Assembly (NCBI GenBank): GCA_021798135.1
Contig: JAJZYI010000260.1
Coordinates: 1 to 5,011 of the forward strand
Source of the DNA: Actinomycetes bacterium
GTDB taxonomy: Bacteria > Actinomycetota > Acidimicrobiia > Acidimicrobiales > UBA8190
Length of the DNA: 5,011 bases
Direction of reading: 5' to 3'
The notes below the pieces were generated by a model that saw only the letters and a list, made by a program, of their open reading frames with translations, did no database searches and had not been told where the DNA came from. Within the stretch, counting starts at the first letter, position 1. The number at the start of each line of letters is the position of its first letter. Positions 1 to 4,932 of this stretch are shown one piece after another. The position numbers and the translations under genes are program-made.

Positions 1-322
1 GAGCGCGGCCTGGGCGAGCACGCTCGGGACCGGGGCCCGTCGGTGGGCGGCACCCGGCGGGTGGCGCCCGTCGGCGGCGGGTGACCGGCGCTGCCGTCGG
101 CGGCCACGCCAGCGAGCGACCGGGACCGGCGAGCAGCCGGCTCGGCGGCGCCCGGCGCGGCCGTCGGTGGCAGGTGACCGGCGCGGCCGTCACCGGCCGG
201 TGCACGAGAGGCGAGGGCCGGCCACCGGCCGGTGCACGAGAGGCGAGGGCCGGCCACGGGCCGGTGCAACGGAGGCGAGGGCTGGGCACGGGCCGGCACG
301 CCGGACGCGAATGGAGGATGGC
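1..322. other. GC-rich upstream region without a convincing gene
   Basis: This stretch is extremely rich in G and C and has no AT-rich patch that would look like a promoter. It is built from recurring short blocks. One example is GTGACCGGCGC followed by T or G and then GCCGTC, found at 81-98 and again at 174-191. A 32-nt tandem array occupies 191-286. The frame of the following gene stays open leftwards to the window edge, but the translation is arginine/glycine/proline-rich low-complexity sequence typical of an accidental open frame in GC-rich DNA. Another frame is open from base 1 to a TGA at 82-84 and could be the tail of an upstream gene, but its 27 residues are unrecognisable. I annotate no gene here. 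Confidence 0.6.
191..300. repeat. 32-nt tandem repeat array, about 3.4 units
   Basis: Unit 1 (191-222) and unit 2 (223-254) are identical over 32 nt. Unit 3 (255-286) diverges at several positions, and a degenerate fragment of unit 4 runs to about 300. Each perfect unit contains the palindromes ACCGGCCGGT (192-201 and 224-233) and GTGCAC. At the unit 1/2 junction, GGCCGG (216-221) and CCGGCC (225-230) can pair around a 3-nt loop. The period is not a multiple of three, so each copy shifts reading frame, which argues that the array is non-coding. It ends about 20 nt before the ribosome binding site of the next gene. The identity of the first two copies suggests recent slippage or duplication. 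Its function is unknown. Confidence 0.9.
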
Positions 323-1297
323 ATGCGCATCGCCGTGATGGGGGCCGGGGCCATGGGGTCGGCCTTCGGCGCGTACCTGGCCCTCGGCGGCCACGAGGTG
401 ACCCTGGTCGACGTCCGCAAGGAGTGCGTCGACGCCGTCGCCTCGCAGGGAGGGCTGGTCCTGGAGCGGCCCGACGGTGACGAGCGGGTGGTCCCGCTGC
501 GAGCGCAGGCGAGCACGGAGGACCTCGGCCCGCTCGACCTCGTGATCGTGCTCACCAAGGCCTACGCCACCGCGGACGCCGCCCGGATGCTCGCCGGCGC
601 GGTCTCTCCGGGCACGTGGGTCGTCACCCTGCAGAACGGCATCGGCAACGACCGCGCCCTGGCCGCCGTCCTCGGTCCCGAGCGGGTGGTGGCCGGCACC
701 ACGACCGTGGGCGCCGAGCAGCCGCGCCCGGGCGCCACCAGGGTGGCGCCGAGCACCGCGAGCGGCGACACCGTCACGTACCTGGGCGCCCCGGGCGGCG
801 ACGCCGCCGGCGGCGTCGCGGAGGTGGCCGAGGTGCTCACCGCCGCCGGTCTGCCCACCGTGGTGCTGCCGTCGGCGGGCGAGGCGGTGTGGACGAAGGT
901 GGCGTTGGCCGCGCCGATGGCCTCGATCAGCGCCGTCCTCGGCTGGACCGTCTCGGGGGTGTACGAGAACCCGAGCACCCGGACGCTGCTGCGCGAGCTC
1001 TTCGACGAGATCGTGGCGGTCGCCCGGGCGACGTCGGTGCCGCTCGACCCCGCCACCGTGTGGGGCTACTGCGAGCACACCTGGCAGACGGTCGGCCCGC
1101 ACATGACGTCGATGGCCGTCGACGTCCGCAACGGGCGCCGGACCGAGATCGACGCCCTGAACCTCGAGGTGGCCCGGCTGGGCGACGAGGTGGGCGTGCC
1201 GGCTCCCGCCAACCGGGCCGTGGGCCTGCTGGTGGCGGCCCTGGCACCGGGGTTGCCCGCCTCCGGTGCGCCCGCTACTCTACCGAACGGCCGTTAG
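323..1297 (+). CDS. 2-dehydropantoate 2-reductase (ketopantoate reductase) family protein
   Basis: This 324-residue protein matches the ketopantoate reductase (PanE/ApbA) family in length and layout. In that family an N-terminal Rossmann domain binds NADPH and an all-helical C-terminal domain closes over the 2-oxo acid. The N-terminus MRIAVMGAGAMGS carries GxGxxG at residues 7-12. LTKAY (Lys79) and LQNGIGN (Asn105) match the family's conserved Lys and Asn around the active site. VWTKVAL holds the likely catalytic Lys192. Ser263 and Glu275 (in RRTEID) match the C-terminal substrate-binding Ser and Glu. Unusually, positions 196 and 200, which correspond to the two asparagines four and eight residues after the catalytic Lys in E. 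coli PanE, are both Ala. The true substrate may therefore be another 2-oxo acid, and I give no gene symbol. The ATG at 323 is chosen because GGAGG lies at 313-317, 5 nt upstream, and because the Rossmann strand begins at once. An in-frame ATG at 311 lies on the ribosome binding site itself. An 81-bp gap separates it from the flavoprotein gene downstream. Confidence 0.9.
   Translation: MRIAVMGAGAMGSAFGAYLALGGHEVTLVDVRKECVDAVASQGGLVLERPDGDERVVPLRAQASTEDLGPLDLVIVLTKAYATADAARMLAGAVSPGTWVVTLQNGIGNDRALAAVLGPERVVAGTTTVGAEQPRPGATRVAPSTASGDTVTYLGAPGGDAAGGVAEVAEVLTAAGLPTVVLPSAGEAVWTKVALAAPMASISAVLGWTVSGVYENPSTRTLLRELFDEIVAVARATSVPLDPATVWGYCEHTWQTVGPHMTSMAVDVRNGRRTEIDALNLEVARLGDEVGVPAPANRAVGLLVAALAPGLPASGAPATLPNGR
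1253..1281 (+). promoter_or_regulatory. possible promoter inside the end of the ketopantoate-reductase-like gene
   Basis: TTGCCC (1253-1258) and TACTCT (1276-1281) are separated by 17 nt. They match the sigma-70/SigA consensus at 4 of 6 and 3 of 6 positions. The -10 element falls in a locally AT-richer stretch and is followed 4 nt later by a perfect palindrome. It would drive the flavoprotein gene. The match is weak and lies inside coding sequence, so chance is a real alternative. Confidence 0.3.
1286..1295. promoter_or_regulatory. AACGGCCGTT palindrome, candidate operator
   Basis: This perfect 10-bp palindrome overlaps the last codons of the ketopantoate-reductase-like gene and sits where transcription would start from the weak promoter at 1253-1281. 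Short inverted repeats with AAC/GTT arms are common operators of TetR-type repressors in actinobacteria (family knowledge). The assignment here is inference, and no regulator gene lies in the window. Confidence 0.3.
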
Positions 1298-1312
1298 AAC
1301 TTCTGGGGTGGG

Positions 1313-1354
1313 CGCGGGCCGCGTGCCCGCGGCACGACGGGCGGCGGTGCCGCC
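1313..1354 (+). other. two GC-rich hairpins between genes
   Basis: CGCGGGC (1313-1319) pairs perfectly with GCCCGCG (1325-1331) around a 5-nt loop. GGCGG (1343-1347) pairs with CCGCC (1350-1354) around only TG, so the second is more a palindrome than a good hairpin. No U-rich tract follows, so a classical intrinsic terminator is not supported. The pair could be a weak terminator or an mRNA processing or stability element ahead of the ribosome binding site at 1363-1368. In such GC-rich DNA it may also be chance. Confidence 0.3.
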
Positions 1355-1378
1355 ACAGGACGAGGAGGGGCACAGCCC

Positions 1379-2770
1379 GTGAGCGCATACGACGTGGTGG
1401 TGATCGGCGCGGGGGCCGCGGGCCTCACCGCGGGGGCCCTGCTGGCCAAGGAGGGCAAGCGCGTCCTCATCGTGGAGCGCGACACCTTCCTCGGCGGCCG
1501 CGCCGCCGAGCTGCCCGACGAGGACTTCAAGATCAACCTCGGCGGCCACCTGGTCGAGGACGGCGGGTCGGGGCTCACCAAGGTCTTCGAGCACGTCGGC
1601 AAGGAGCTGGTCCACGGCGAGGTCTCCGCCGAGATGCCCGTGTGGGACGACCAGGCCGGCAGGTGGGGGTCCATCCGGGACCGCTACGCAGGCTCCAAGT
1701 CCGAGCTGAAGAAGGTCATCGCGGCGATCAAGGAGACGCCGTACGAGGCCTTCGACGCCTGGGACGACCGGACGCTGCGCGAGTGGCTGGCCCAGTACAC
1801 GACCGACCAGGGTGTCTACGACCTGTTCGAGTTCACCTCGGTGCTCGAGTGCGTCGTCGACAACTGGTGGGACCACTCGGCCAGCGACAACCTGTACGTG
1901 CGGAAGATGCACTACGAGGAGCGGCACATGGCCGCCTACTCGTTCTGGCCCGGGCAGGGCTGGGACGGCATGTGGCAGGACCTGGCCGACGCCTTCACCG
2001 AGCACGGCGGCACCTTCCGCCTCGGCACCAGCGTGGAGCGGGTGATCATCGAGAACGGCGAGGTCAAGGGCATCGCCGTGGCCCGGCAGCCCAAGGTGAT
2101 CCCCACCGAGGTGTTCGAGGAGGAGATCATCGAGGCGCCGGCGGTGATCTCGACGCTGCCGGTGTGGAACGTGCTGCGGGTCGTGCCCGAGCACCAGCTG
2201 CCCGACTGGTACGCGCAGACGATCCGCTTCCTGGCCCAGGACCGCTTCCGGGTGTCGTGGCTGGGCCTGTACCTGGCCACCGAGGAGCCCGTCGCGGTCA
2301 ACAACCGCAAGGAGCTGGCCACCTGGCTCAACACGCCGACCACCGAGGGCGCGGGGTTCATGTTCGAGCAGTCGGCCATGGACCCGTCCTCGGCGCCGCC
2401 GGGCGTGTACCTGTACGTGATGGGCGCGTCGGTGCCGGGCGAGCGCGGCCGCGACCAGCAGTACCTGCGCACGATGTTCGAGCGGTTCGAGGAGGGGGCA
2501 CGCGCCATGTGGCCCGGCTTCGCCAAGACGGTGTGGCGCCGCCGCCACCTCGCCTTCGACCCGGCCTTCGGCGTGGTGCAGAAGCCCTACCTGGTCGGCT
2601 CCTACCGCCCGCACTGGCGGGTCCCGACCATCGAGGGCCTGTGGTTCGCCAGCGAGACGTTCAAGAGCCGCGGCGTCGGCACCGACCGCGCCGCTCGCGC
2701 CGCGCTGACGGTGGTCGAGGAGTACCTGGGTCGGCGCCTGTCCACCTTCGGCGACGGCTGGCGGTACTGA
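1379..2770 (+). CDS. FAD-dependent oxidoreductase, phytoene dehydrogenase-like
   Basis: This 463-residue flavoprotein belongs to the broad NAD(P)/FAD-dependent oxidoreductase group that includes carotenoid desaturases (CrtI), retinol saturases and amine oxidases. The N-terminal dinucleotide-binding fold reads YDVVVIGAGAAGLTAGALLA, with GxGxxG at residues 10-15 and the ribose-binding acidic residue Glu33. FLGGRA (37-42) supplies the following GG-R motif. Residues about 194-232 (GWDGMWQDLADAF, then a GT-V-R-I-like strand) match the second FAD-contacting region. VISTLP (257-261) is the usual strand before the substrate domain. The C-terminal motif LWFASETFKSRGVGTDRAAR (421-440) is the family's FAD-closing segment. 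There is no signal peptide. The GTG start at 1379 is supported by AGGAGGGG (1363-1370), 8 nt upstream, and by the start of the Rossmann strand at residue 5. The substrate is unknown. No phytoene synthase or other carotenoid gene is nearby, so a catabolic or tailoring oxidation is more likely than carotenoid synthesis (inference). It is slightly shorter than typical CrtI. Confidence 0.88.
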   Translation: MSAYDVVVIGAGAAGLTAGALLAKEGKRVLIVERDTFLGGRAAELPDEDFKINLGGHLVEDGGSGLTKVFEHVGKELVHGEVSAEMPVWDDQAGRWGSIRDRYAGSKSELKKVIAAIKETPYEAFDAWDDRTLREWLAQYTTDQGVYDLFEFTSVLECVVDNWWDHSASDNLYVRKMHYEERHMAAYSFWPGQGWDGMWQDLADAFTEHGGTFRLGTSVERVIIENGEVKGIAVARQPKVIPTEVFEEEIIEAPAVISTLPVWNVLRVVPEHQLPDWYAQTIRFLAQDRFRVSWLGLYLATEEPVAVNNRKELATWLNTPTTEGAGFMFEQSAMDPSSAPPGVYLYVMGASVPGERGRDQQYLRTMFERFEEGARAMWPGFAKTVWRRRHLAFDPAFGVVQKPYLVGSYRPHWRVPTIEGLWFASETFKSRGVGTDRAARAALTVVEEYLGRRLSTFGDGWRY

Positions 2771-2771
2771 C

Positions 2772-2842
2772 CGCCGGCGCCGGCGCGGCGGCCACGCGCC
2801 GTCGCCCCACCGGCTGCGGGCGTGCCCGCCCAGGCAGGGCGG
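2772..2842 (+). other. palindromes after the flavoprotein gene, possible weak terminator
   Basis: CGCCGGCGCCGGCG (2772-2785) is a perfect 14-bp palindrome starting two bases after the flavoprotein stop codon. Farther on, CCGCCC (2826-2831) pairs with GGGCGG (2837-2842) around a 5-nt loop. Neither is followed by a T-run. They may cause partial termination or mark the mRNA end before the SnoaL-like gene, whose own GGAGG-containing ribosome binding site follows at 2882-2888. The 124-bp gap (2771-2894) has no promoter-like sequence that I can see. Confidence 0.3.
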
Positions 2843-2894
2843 CGGCTCGCGCCGCACACCCCGACCCGACGCACGGCCACCGGAGGAGCCCCAG

Positions 2895-3278
2895 ATGACC
2901 GACCACCAGCTGCCCGACGTCCTGCAGGCCTACCTGGACAGCCTCAACACCGAGGACTGGGACCGGCTGGCCAGCCTGTGGCTGCCCGACGCCACCCTGC
3001 GGGCCGTGGGCACGAGGTCGAGGACCGGGCCCGAGGACATCCTGTCGTACTTCCGGGCCGCCCTGGCGCCGTGGAAGGAGCACCTCGACGCGGCGACCCG
3101 CGTCCTGCCGTGCGGCGACGCGGTCACCGTCGAGCTGCACTTCCGCGGCCGCACGGCCGGCGGCCTGGCCCTGGAGTTCGACGCCGTCGACGTGTTCGAC
3201 CTGCAGGACGGCCGGATCCGGGCGCTCAGCACCTGGTACGACATCGCCGACGTGCGGTCCCGGCTGGCAGGGGCATAA
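2895..3278 (+). CDS. SnoaL/NTF2-like family protein
   Basis: This 127-residue protein has the compact alpha+beta cone layout of the SnoaL-like/NTF2-like superfamily. It has N-terminal helices (LPDVLQAYLDSLNTEDWDRL, residues 6-25), then WLPDATLRAVG (29-39). A helix that includes GPEDILSYFRAAL (45-57) follows, then three C-terminal beta strands covering residues 67-83, 91-102 and 106-116, ending in GRIRALSTWYD. Members include polyketide cyclases, hydrolases, isomerases such as ketosteroid isomerase, and many proteins of unknown role, so the fold does not give the reaction. Asp32 (PDAT) and Asp117 (YD) are in positions often used for ligand contact, but I cannot assign catalytic residues. The start at ATG 2895 is set by GGAGG at 2882-2886, 8 nt upstream. 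It follows the flavoprotein gene by 124 bp on the same strand and may act on the same substrate or product (inference). It is full length for the family and soluble, with no signal peptide. Confidence 0.85.
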   Translation: MTDHQLPDVLQAYLDSLNTEDWDRLASLWLPDATLRAVGTRSRTGPEDILSYFRAALAPWKEHLDAATRVLPCGDAVTVELHFRGRTAGGLALEFDAVDVFDLQDGRIRALSTWYDIADVRSRLAGA

Positions 3279-3448
3279 CCGTGGCCGGGGGGGTGCCGTC
3301 GTGACGGTGCAGCCGGTGCAGGTGACGCGATGGCTGCTGCTGGCCACCGGCGGCCTCGGAGCGGCCGTGGCCGCGGCACCGGTGGTGGCTGGCGTCGTCG
3401 CTGCCGCAGCGGCGCGAGCCGAGGCGGGCCTGGTCGACGGGCCGTGCG

Positions 3449-3477
3449 TTGACGACGTGGACGCCGGCGTCCATAAT
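3449..3477 (+). promoter_or_regulatory. SigA-type promoter for the VOC-SDR unit
   Basis: TTGACG (3449-3454, 5 of 6 to the TTGACA consensus) and CATAAT (3472-3477, 5 of 6 to TATAAT) are separated by exactly 17 nt. This is the best consensus match in the window, and the -10 element lies in its only AT-rich patch. The expected start of transcription is near A3484, giving a leader of about 139 nt before the GTG of the VOC gene. The -35 TTG is also in frame with the VOC gene, so an automatic caller may wrongly place the gene start there. Confidence 0.7.
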
Positions 3478-3498
3478 CAAAGCAAACGGTTGGTTGAT
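3476..3498. promoter_or_regulatory. inverted repeat over the transcription start, candidate operator
   Basis: ATCAA (3476-3480) and TTGAT (3494-3498) are inverted with a 13-nt spacer. Within it lies CAAACGGTTG (3483-3492), a near-palindrome with 8 of 10 positions symmetric. The inner and outer centres differ by about half a base to one base. The element overlaps the end of the -10 box and the predicted start point, a classic place for a repressor to block initiation. TGGTTGAT recurs at 3491-3498 and 3584-3591. TetR- or GntR-like binding is a guess, and no regulator is encoded in the window. Confidence 0.4.
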
Positions 3499-3516
3499 AC
3501 ACGGGTGGCCGGCCGC

Positions 3517-3567
3517 CTGCTGCCGCCGCGAGTCCCGACCGGAGGGCGATCGCCCGCTCGCCAGCAG
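3517..3567 (+). other. foldable 5' leader of the VOC-SDR transcript
   Basis: Three nested pairings can form. CTGCTG (3517-3522) pairs with CAGCAG (3562-3567), GCGAG (3528-3532) with CTCGC (3557-3561), and at the tip lies the perfect palindrome GGGCGATCGCCC (3544-3555), which can fold as GGGC/GCCC around GATC. A 5-nt bulge separates the first two stems. The structure ends 30 nt before the strong ribosome binding site at 3597-3604. It matches no riboswitch class that I recognise. GC-rich sequence folds easily, so this is a modest claim. Confidence 0.3.
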
Positions 3568-3596
3568 CGCTCGGTCCGTGTGCTGGTTGATGCCGT

Positions 3597-3604
3597 GGGA
3601 GGAG
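3597..3604 (+). promoter_or_regulatory. strong ribosome binding site misplaced for the VOC start
   Basis: GGGAGGAG is the strongest anti-16S match ahead of the VOC gene. Its GGAGG core (3598-3602) ends 20 nt before the GTG at 3623, too far for direct use. It is 6 nt from an ATG at 3609, which is in another frame and opens a five-codon ORF. The in-frame ATG at 3590 lies upstream of this site and has no ribosome binding site of its own. The GTG at 3623 has only the weaker GAGGA (3611-3615), 7 nt upstream. Confidence 0.6.
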
Positions 3605-3608
3605 ACCG

Positions 3609-3626
3609 ATGAGGACACGACCGTGA
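3609..3626 (+). CDS. possible five-codon leader ORF (MRTRP) coupled to the VOC gene
   Basis: The ATG at 3609 follows GGAGG with a 6-nt spacer, the best initiation signal in this region. The frame reads Met-Arg-Thr-Arg-Pro and stops at TGA 3624-3626, overlapping the GTG start of the VOC gene as GTGA. Ribosomes ending the mini-ORF could re-initiate on the GTG, giving translational coupling. The alternative is that the overlap is accidental, or that a one-base change has moved the good ATG out of frame with the VOC gene. Nothing in five codons can prove expression. Confidence 0.3.
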   Translation: MRTRP

Positions 3627-4132
3627 CGGCGCAGGCCCGTGGAGGGCACCACGTCGCGTTCCGGGTGTCGAACCTGGAGCGCTCGGTGGCCTTCTACGAG
3701 CAGGCACTGGGCGGGGTGCAGCGCACCCGGCCGTTCACGCTGACCGGCGACTTCCCCGAGAAGGTGTACGGCGGTGGCCCCGGCACCACGGTGCGCGTCT
3801 GCCACGTGGCGTTCGCCACGGGGGCCGTGGAGCTGTTCGAGTTCTCCCCGCCCCGGCCGCCGGCGGCTGCGCCGCAGGCCGACGCGGCCATCATGCACGC
3901 CGCCTTCCAGGTGGACAGCGTGCACGACACCGCCGCGGCGGTGGTCCGTGCCGGCGGGGCGATCGTGGGCGAGGTCATCGACTGGGGCGGCAAGCCCTTC
4001 GCCTACTGCACCGACCCGGACGGCACGGTGCTGGAACTGGCCGAGGTGTCGTGCGAGGAGACGTACGGCCTGGTCGAGGCCGTCTTCCCGGGATCGCTGA
4101 TCGACGTGGGTTCGAACGAGGAGGGGAACTGA
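3623..4132 (+). CDS. VOC family metalloprotein (glyoxalase/epimerase fold)
   Basis: This 169-residue protein has two beta-alpha-beta-beta-beta modules of the vicinal oxygen chelate superfamily. Module 1 starts at HHVAFRVSNLERSVAFYEQA (residues 9-28) and ends at VELFEF (69-74). Module 2 starts at MHAAFQVDSV (91-100) and ends at YCTDPDGTVLELAEV (128-142), with the typical DPDG turn. By comparison with E. coli glyoxalase I, His10, Glu70, His92 and Glu138 fall at the four metal-ligand positions, so a metal-dependent activity such as isomerisation, epimerisation, lyase or ring-cleaving chemistry is likely. The exact reaction is unknown. The start is uncertain. GTG 3623 begins just before the first strand and has GAGGA 7 nt upstream. 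ATG 3590 would add 11 residues but has no ribosome binding site. The stop overlaps the SDR start by one base (TGATG), so the two are probably made together. The tail after residue 142 is acidic and probably a terminal extension. Confidence 0.87.
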   Translation: MTAQARGGHHVAFRVSNLERSVAFYEQALGGVQRTRPFTLTGDFPEKVYGGGPGTTVRVCHVAFATGAVELFEFSPPRPPAAAPQADAAIMHAAFQVDSVHDTAAAVVRAGGAIVGEVIDWGGKPFAYCTDPDGTVLELAEVSCEETYGLVEAVFPGSLIDVGSNEEGN

Positions 4133-4932
4133 TGGGCAGGTTCGACGGGCAGGTCGTGATCGTCACCGGCGCGGGCAACGGCATCGGCCGGGCCTGCGCG
4201 GTGGCGTTCGCCCGCGAGGGCGGCACCGTCGTCGCCGCGGATCTCGAGGCGGACTCCGGCGCCTCGGTCGTCGAGGAGATCGAGCGCAACGGCGGCAAGG
4301 CCGTGGCCCGCCAGCTCGACGTGGCCGACGAGGCGAGCATCGTGGAGCTCATGGCGTCGACCGAGCGCGACCTGGGCCGGATCGACGTGCTGCACAACAA
4401 CGCCGGCATCCACGAGACGCAGCTCACGAGCGAGGCGCGCAGCGACATCCTGCCGACCGAGGTGTGGGACCGGGTGATCGGTGTCAACCTGCGCGGGCTG
4501 TGGCTGGCGTCGAAGTACGCGGCGCCGGCGCTGGCCCGGGCCGGCGGCGGGGCCATCGTGAACGCCGCCTCCATCGGCGGCCTGGTCGGCTACCCCATGG
4601 GCGGCGCGTACGGCCCGTCCAAGGCGGGCATCGTGCAGCTGACGAGGGTGATGGCGCTCGAGCTCGCGGCCAACGGCACACGGGTGAACTGCTACGCGCC
4701 GGGCAACACCGAGACCCGGATGGTCACGCAGTACTTCGAGGGCGAGGACGGCAAGGTCGACGAGATGGTCAAGCAGCAGCTGGTCGGCACCCACCTGCTG
4801 GGCCGGCTCATCCGGCCCGAGGAGGTCGCCTCGTCCGTGCTGTTCCTGGCCAGCGAGGACGCCTCCGCCATCACCGGCATCTGCCTGGTGGTGGACGCCG
4901 GCACGCTGGCGTGGCGGGGCATCAACGCATGA
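4132..4932 (+). CDS. SDR family NAD(P)-dependent oxidoreductase
   Basis: This 266-residue protein is a classical short-chain dehydrogenase/reductase of normal length. The cofactor motif TGAGNGIG is at residues 12-19. Asp37 at the end of the second strand (VVAADLE) points to NAD(H) rather than NADP(H). LDVAD (62-66) contacts the adenine, and NNAG (89-92) is the structural motif. The catalytic tetrad is complete: Asn119 (VNLRG), Ser147 (NAASIGG), Tyr160 and Lys164 (YGPSK). The C-terminal RPEEVASSVLFLASEDASAITGICLVVDAG is the standard family ending, consistent with alcohol/ketone interconversion. The substrate-loop region after NCYAPGNTETRM (184-195) is variable, and the substrate cannot be read from it. 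The ATG at 4132 has AGGAGG at 4119-4124, 7 nt upstream, and overlaps the VOC stop by one base. The stop TGA overlaps an ATG (ATGA) that opens the next frame. Together these suggest a translationally coupled VOC-SDR-downstream operon from the promoter at 3449-3477. Confidence 0.93.
   Translation: MGRFDGQVVIVTGAGNGIGRACAVAFAREGGTVVAADLEADSGASVVEEIERNGGKAVARQLDVADEASIVELMASTERDLGRIDVLHNNAGIHETQLTSEARSDILPTEVWDRVIGVNLRGLWLASKYAAPALARAGGGAIVNAASIGGLVGYPMGGAYGPSKAGIVQLTRVMALELAANGTRVNCYAPGNTETRMVTQYFEGEDGKVDEMVKQQLVGTHLLGRLIRPEEVASSVLFLASEDASAITGICLVVDAGTLAWRGINA

Larger units (their letters stand above)
3279..3622. other. 344-bp intergenic region with promoter and leader
   Basis: The left half (3279-3448) is ordinary GC-rich sequence. 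GCGGCC/GGCCGC (3361-3374) lies within the longer GCCACCGG...CCGGTGG inverted repeat and could fold, perhaps ending transcription from the SnoaL-like gene. The right half contains a promoter-like pair (3449-3477), an inverted repeat over the likely start point, a foldable leader (3517-3567) and a strong ribosome binding site with a mini-ORF. A 103-codon frame from GTG 3301 to TGA 3612 covers most of the region. It has a hydrophobic stretch at residues 11-38, but it runs through the promoter, shows mixed third bases and has no recognisable domain, so I do not call it a gene. Confidence 0.7.

Noticed and set aside
191..286. CRISPR array
   Set aside because: The units are directly adjacent 32-nt tandem copies with no unique spacers, and no cas gene is present.
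167..322. N-terminal extension of the ketopantoate-reductase-like protein in the same open frame
   Set aside because: The extension is Arg/Gly-rich low complexity encoded by a 32-nt repeat that does not preserve frame. The ATG at 323 has a well-placed GGAGG and starts the Rossmann fold directly.
1313..1354. Intrinsic terminator after the first gene
   Set aside because: The hairpins are GC-rich but have no U-tract, and an mRNA start for the next gene is not established, so I keep them only as structures.
1280..2857. A 525-codon minus-strand frame opposite the flavoprotein gene
   Set aside because: The long antisense frame is explained by the GC-rich third positions of the real gene, and the translation has no recognisable motif.
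616..2898. A 760-codon + strand frame across the first three genes
   Set aside because: It is an alternate-frame shadow: Arg/Gly/Pro-rich, without domains, overlapping two genes with clear families and ribosome binding sites.
3301..3612. A 103-codon + strand frame with a hydrophobic N-terminal stretch (WLLLATGGLGAAVAAAPVVA) whose TGA overlaps the ATG at 3609
   Set aside because: It has only a poly-G stretch as ribosome binding site and runs through the promoter and AT-rich patch, where its codons become atypical. It shows no recognisable domain. Its alanine/valine-rich part is what GC-rich non-coding DNA often gives. A small membrane protein is not excluded.
3449..3622. Upstream TTG start at 3449 for the VOC protein
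   Set aside because: The TTG is the -35 element of a near-consensus promoter, the added residues resemble no VOC protein, and the VOC fold starts immediately after GTG 3623.
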